Of a stretch of 64,000 nucleotides of DNA, positions 60,691 through 64,000 are shown piece after piece. The notes beneath the pieces are model-generated. The model had not been told where the DNA came from. It saw only the letters and a list, made by a program, of their open reading frames with translations, and made no database searches. Location of the stretch: NCBI RefSeq assembly GCF_964355755.1, contig NC_092680.1:18331001-18395000 (forward strand). The letters are read 5' to 3'. Position 1 is the first letter of the stretch, and each line of letters starts with the position of its first letter. The translations under genes and the position numbers were made by a program. The stretch comes from Antedon mediterranea. Its lineage: Eukaryota > Echinodermata > Crinoidea > Comatulida > Antedonidae.

Positions 60691-61359
60691 GCGATTTGTA
60701 GAGGGCGCTGTTTGAAATATTAATAAAACTCCTTCTTATATCACATGCCAATGTTATAAAGTCGTTTTTTGAAAGTTAATAGAGTTGGTGCGCTAACCAC
60801 TGCAGTTGGGAAGAGTAAATTTAATAATTAATATATAAAAAAATTCTAAGCGGCATCTACTTGATTTATTTGTTTTTTTTTATTCACCATAATAGTATTA
60901 TTACTACCTTACAGGCCTTTACAGTTTCTGGGGTATTCAATCTTCCCTGTAATAAACAAGAGGCAGCCAATTCTGAAATTGTGGAATTATGGTGGTAAAC
61001 TTACTTTTTTTTTTCATGTAGGCCTAAAAAAACTGTATCTCCCAACAAATTGGTCCTGTTTTTCCTGCTATTCAATCCTGTAGTCCATAGTATACAAGTG
61101 CTGTACTCTGATGGTTGATCTGATTCTCAGACTGGTCCAGATATAATCTGTTAACTTTGAAATTGTATAATTGAGATTAGTAAACTTATTTTTGATTATC
61201 TTTCCACAAAAAATGAGTTGTGCTGTTTTTTATTTTTTTTTTTTGCTATTCCAACCTTGCTGGATGTCCTATCCAAGTGCTGTGCAATGTATCTCTGGTA
61301 TACCTACCTTTGTCTGGATGAAAAATGCATTGAAACTTAAACCTCTACGTTCTTACATG
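60691..61359. other. Intergenic sequence upstream of C2CD5
   Basis: Probably contains the C2CD5 promoter near its left end. I see no gene. Confidence 0.4.
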
Positions 61360-62010
61360 GAGTAATGGTTCTTAGCTACACTTAATATAACTTAGCTACA
61401 CACAACCTGCAGTGAAAATTTACTATATCAAGATATAATGCCACCTCACACATTATATAAAGTAAATAAAAAAGCAACCTGATTTGAAATGCATTGAAAC
61501 TTAAACCTCTATATTCTTGAGCTACACTTAATATATCTTAGCTACAAACATACCACCTGCCGGTAAAATGTACTATACCAAGGTATAATGCCACCTTACA
61601 CATTATATAAATGAATTTTTTTTAAACCTGATTTTAAATGCATTGAAACTTATTCTTAGCTACACTTAATATATCTTAGCTACACACAACCTGCAGAAAA
61701 CATTTAATATACCAAGATATAATACCACCTTACACATTATATGAAATACATTTACAAAAACATAACCTGACCTCTATATTCTTAGCTACACACTGAATAT
61801 ATCTTAGCTACACACAACCTGCAGAAAACATTTAATATACCAAGATATAATGCCACCTTACACATTATATAAAATGTATTTACCAAAAAATAACCTAAAA
61901 AAATACATTAAAACTTCTACCTCTACGTTCTTAGTTACACTTAATATATCTTAGCTACACACATAATACATGCTGGGAAAATTTATTATACCAAGATATA
62001 TTTCCACCTT
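61360..62010. repeat. Tandem repeat of about 130-150 bp, 4-5 copies
   Basis: Units share ATGCATTGAAACTTAAACCT, CTTAGCTACACTTAATATAT, CTTAGCTACACACAACCTGC and CCAAGATATAATGCCACCTT, then ACACATTATATAAA. The copies differ by small deletions and point changes. Confidence 0.9.
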
Positions 62011-62089
62011 AGTCATAAAATAACAAATGTTTGACTATGATGTTTCTGAATTGATTGGTTTCAAGAGTTTTGTATCAGGATGCCAATAA

Positions 62090-63080
62090 GTCCATATCTG
62101 AAGAGAAATTTAAATAAAATGAATTATACCATTACATAGGATATGATGTTTCTTACCTGTGATTGGTTCCAACAACCTTGCATTGGTATGTGCATACTGT
62201 AAGTGCTATCTGAAATGGGAAAGTATAAAGAAATTTAATTATACCATTACATAGTATATAATGTTTCTTACCTGTGATTGGTCACAAAAGCTTTTGCATC
62301 GGTATGACCATATCTGAAAGGGAAAGTAATAAAAAATGAATTATACCATTACATAGTATATAATGTATCTTACCTGTGATTGGTTCCAACAACCTTGCAT
62401 TGATATGTGCATACGGTAGGTGCTATCTGAAATGAGAAGGTATAAAGAAATTTAATTATACCATTACATAGTATATAATGTTTCTTACCTGTGATTGGTC
62501 ACAAAAGCTTTTGCATCAGTATGTCCATATCTGAAATGAGAAAGTAAAAATAAAATTAATTATACCATTGCATAGGCTTTGATGTTTTTTACCTGTGATT
62601 GGTTCCAACTGCCTTGCATCGGGATGTCCATATCTGAAATGGTAAAGTAAAAATTAAATGAATTATACCATTACATAATATATGATGTTTCTTACCTGTG
62701 ATTGATTCCAACAGCCTTGCATCAGTATGTCCATATCTGAAATGAGAAAGTAAAAATAAAATTAATTATACCATTGCATAGGCTTTGATGTTTTTTACCT
62801 GTGATTGGTTCCAACTGCCTTGCATCGGGATGTCCATATCTGAAATGGTAAAGTAAAAATTAAATTAATTATACCATTACATAGTATATGAAGTTTCTTA
62901 CCTGTGTTTGGTTCCAACAGCTTTGCATTGGTATGCCCATAGGTAGGTGCTATCTGAAATGAGAAAGTATAAAGAAATTTAATTATATAGAATATGTTTC
63001 TTACCTGTGATTAGTCCCAACAGTCTTGCATCGGTATGTCCATATCTGATTGTTTTCTTGTATGTCAAAACTGGATCTGA
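62090..63080 (-). repeat. Tandem array of nine exon-like units, 102-115 bp each
   Basis: On the minus strand each unit has a polypyrimidine/TTTCAG acceptor, a 41-, 42-, 52-, 53- or 72-base exon-like segment (starting ATATGGACAT or ATAGCACCTA and ending AACCAATCACAG), and a strong donor GTAAGA or GTAAAA. The exon-like blocks are 62157-62209, 62272-62313, 62374-62426, 62489-62530, 62593-62633, 62696-62736, 62799-62839, 62902-62953 and 63005-63076. The intervening sequence (AATTATACCATTACATAGTA) is also repeated. The 41-base form is free of stops in all three frames. Whether these are real alternative exons cannot be decided from sequence alone. Confidence 0.85.
63005..63076 (-). CDS. Candidate exon: first (longest) unit of the tandem exon-like array
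   Basis: This 72-base block follows acceptor ctcttttcag and ends at donor gtaaga. It differs from the other units by 31 extra bases at its 5' side. Entered in phase 1, it continues the open frame of the candidate first exon at 63774-63858 and reads DPVLTYKKTIRYGHTDARLL then GLIT. The peptide is not one I recognise. Confidence 0.35.
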
Positions 63081-63623
63081 AAAGAGAAACATCATGCTGG
63101 TTAAATATATTTCTTTGTTTTAGTTTATTTTTTATATACCTTACTATAATTTTTTTCTACAATTTGACAAGGTCCCCCAAATTTATTTTGCATGCTTTCT
63201 GTTTCATTTTACATTTTACACAATAAACAATGATGTGTTAGTATACATGTAGCATTCATCATCATGTGTATGCATTTAACTAATAGTTCTGCTGAAGAAA
63301 CCTCAAGAAACCTAAATTGTCTGAAAAACAAAAGGAAGTGCAGGGGGAAAATTATTCTTAATAATGTGTAGTTAACATACATAAAAACAATAACATATAC
63401 TGTAAATGGCAAAACATTTATTTGTGTAAATGTAAAAGGTTACAGAAATATGTGCAGAAAGCAAAGCTACCTAAAATCTAACTGCAAAGAAGTATGATGA
63501 ATATTCGGGTTGTGTGATTTTAAACCTAAACATTCTTACTGGGAAATATAAGGATATAAATTAATATTACTTATCTGTCAAAACTGTAGAGAAGCACAGC
63601 ATAAATGAATGATGATACCATAC

Positions 63624-63654
63624 CAGGCAGCAATTTAAAGACTGGAAGTAAGAC
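63624..63654 (-). other. Possible small exon between the candidate first exon and the tandem array
   Basis: 31 bases flanked by ttttttccag and gtatgg on the minus strand. Included after the 63774-63858 exon, it would bring in a stop. If real, it is therefore non-coding or alternative. Confidence 0.25.
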
Positions 63655-63773
63655 CTGGAAAAAATATAATAATAAATAAATAAATATTCGTCCTTAAATA
63701 AAGCAAGTAGGCCTATTGTAGACTGTATTATTATATTATTTTAAAAGTTTTAACCTATTCAATTTAACAATAC

Positions 63774-63858
63774 CTTTTCCCTTATTCAAATTATACAACT
63801 CTTCATAAGAGCCCGAGACTCCTATCCCGCGAGTAGATTGGGCCGAGTGGAAAAGCAT
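63774..63858 (-). CDS. Candidate first coding exon of an unrecognised minus-strand gene
   Basis: ATG at 63858 opens MLFHSAQSTRGIGVSGSYEE, then LYNLNKGK, and ends in phase 1 at donor gtattg. It joins in frame to the unit at 63005-63076. There is no recognisable domain, and the coding status rests only on splice-site and frame agreement. Confidence 0.3.
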
Positions 63859-64000
63859 GACTACGTACGTTCTGAACACCACCAGTGAACGGCTAAACAG
63901 ACGATAATAACAGTTCGCGGTGATTTACTTTTTATAAAACATAGCTTAATATAGGCCGAGTTATTTTAACTAACAATTGAAAAATAAACTATGTTAATGA

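Overview
This is a 64 kb piece of an AT-rich, intron-dense animal nuclear genome. It is full of small non-autonomous transposons, tRNA- and 5S-derived SINEs, LINE relics, Penelope-type fragments and tandem repeats. The genes have short exons, GT-AG introns and deuterostome-like products. The frequent TAGGCCTA words and the repeat mix suggest a marine invertebrate deuterostome, perhaps an echinoderm. That assignment is inference; no species-diagnostic sequence is present.

Layout. (1) At 1415-3318, plus strand, are the last three coding exons of a rhodopsin-class neuropeptide GPCR (TM5 to the C-terminus); its earlier exons lie left of the window. (2) 3319-9557 holds MITE-like palindromes, tRNA-like sequence and a 35-bp minisatellite. 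(3) At 9558-14549, minus strand, is a complete five-exon CBR4 gene (mitochondrial 3-oxoacyl-ACP reductase, SDR family). A 2.3 kb transposon with inverted subterminal arrays sits in its first intron. (4) At 18918-20630, plus strand, is an orphan class A GPCR whose coding region is one exon. (5) At 25257-59587, minus strand, is a C2CD5 (CDP138) orthologue. I could rebuild it as 30 coding exons that join in frame to 970 codons including the stop. (6) Inside its largest intron (13), on the opposite strand at 44218-46896, lies a second GPCR paralogous to the one at 18918. Its third intracellular loop is inflated by about 65 copies of a 24-bp repeat. (7) At 60.0-60.5 kb, just beyond the C2CD5 5' end, is a dense TAGGCCTA/CCTAGG tract. 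(8) At 62.1-63.1 kb is an array of nine near-identical exon-like units, each with a canonical acceptor and donor on the minus strand. It may belong to a minus-strand gene whose possible first exon is at 63774-63858.

The protein genes do not form a functional cluster. CBR4 belongs to mitochondrial fatty-acid synthesis, C2CD5 to calcium/lipid-dependent membrane traffic (GLUT4 vesicle fusion in mammals), and the three GPCRs to cell-surface signalling. The two paralogous orphan receptors share unusual features: no TM3 cysteine, DRL instead of DRY, W-x-G instead of W-x-P in TM6, NPLAI in TM7, and a 5' splice acceptor just before the start codon. They look like a small lineage-specific family. The most unusual items are the tandem exon-like array, the minisatellite-expanded receptor loop with a recognisable seed in its paralogue, the MULE-like element and the hammerhead-like cores of the Penelope-type repeats.
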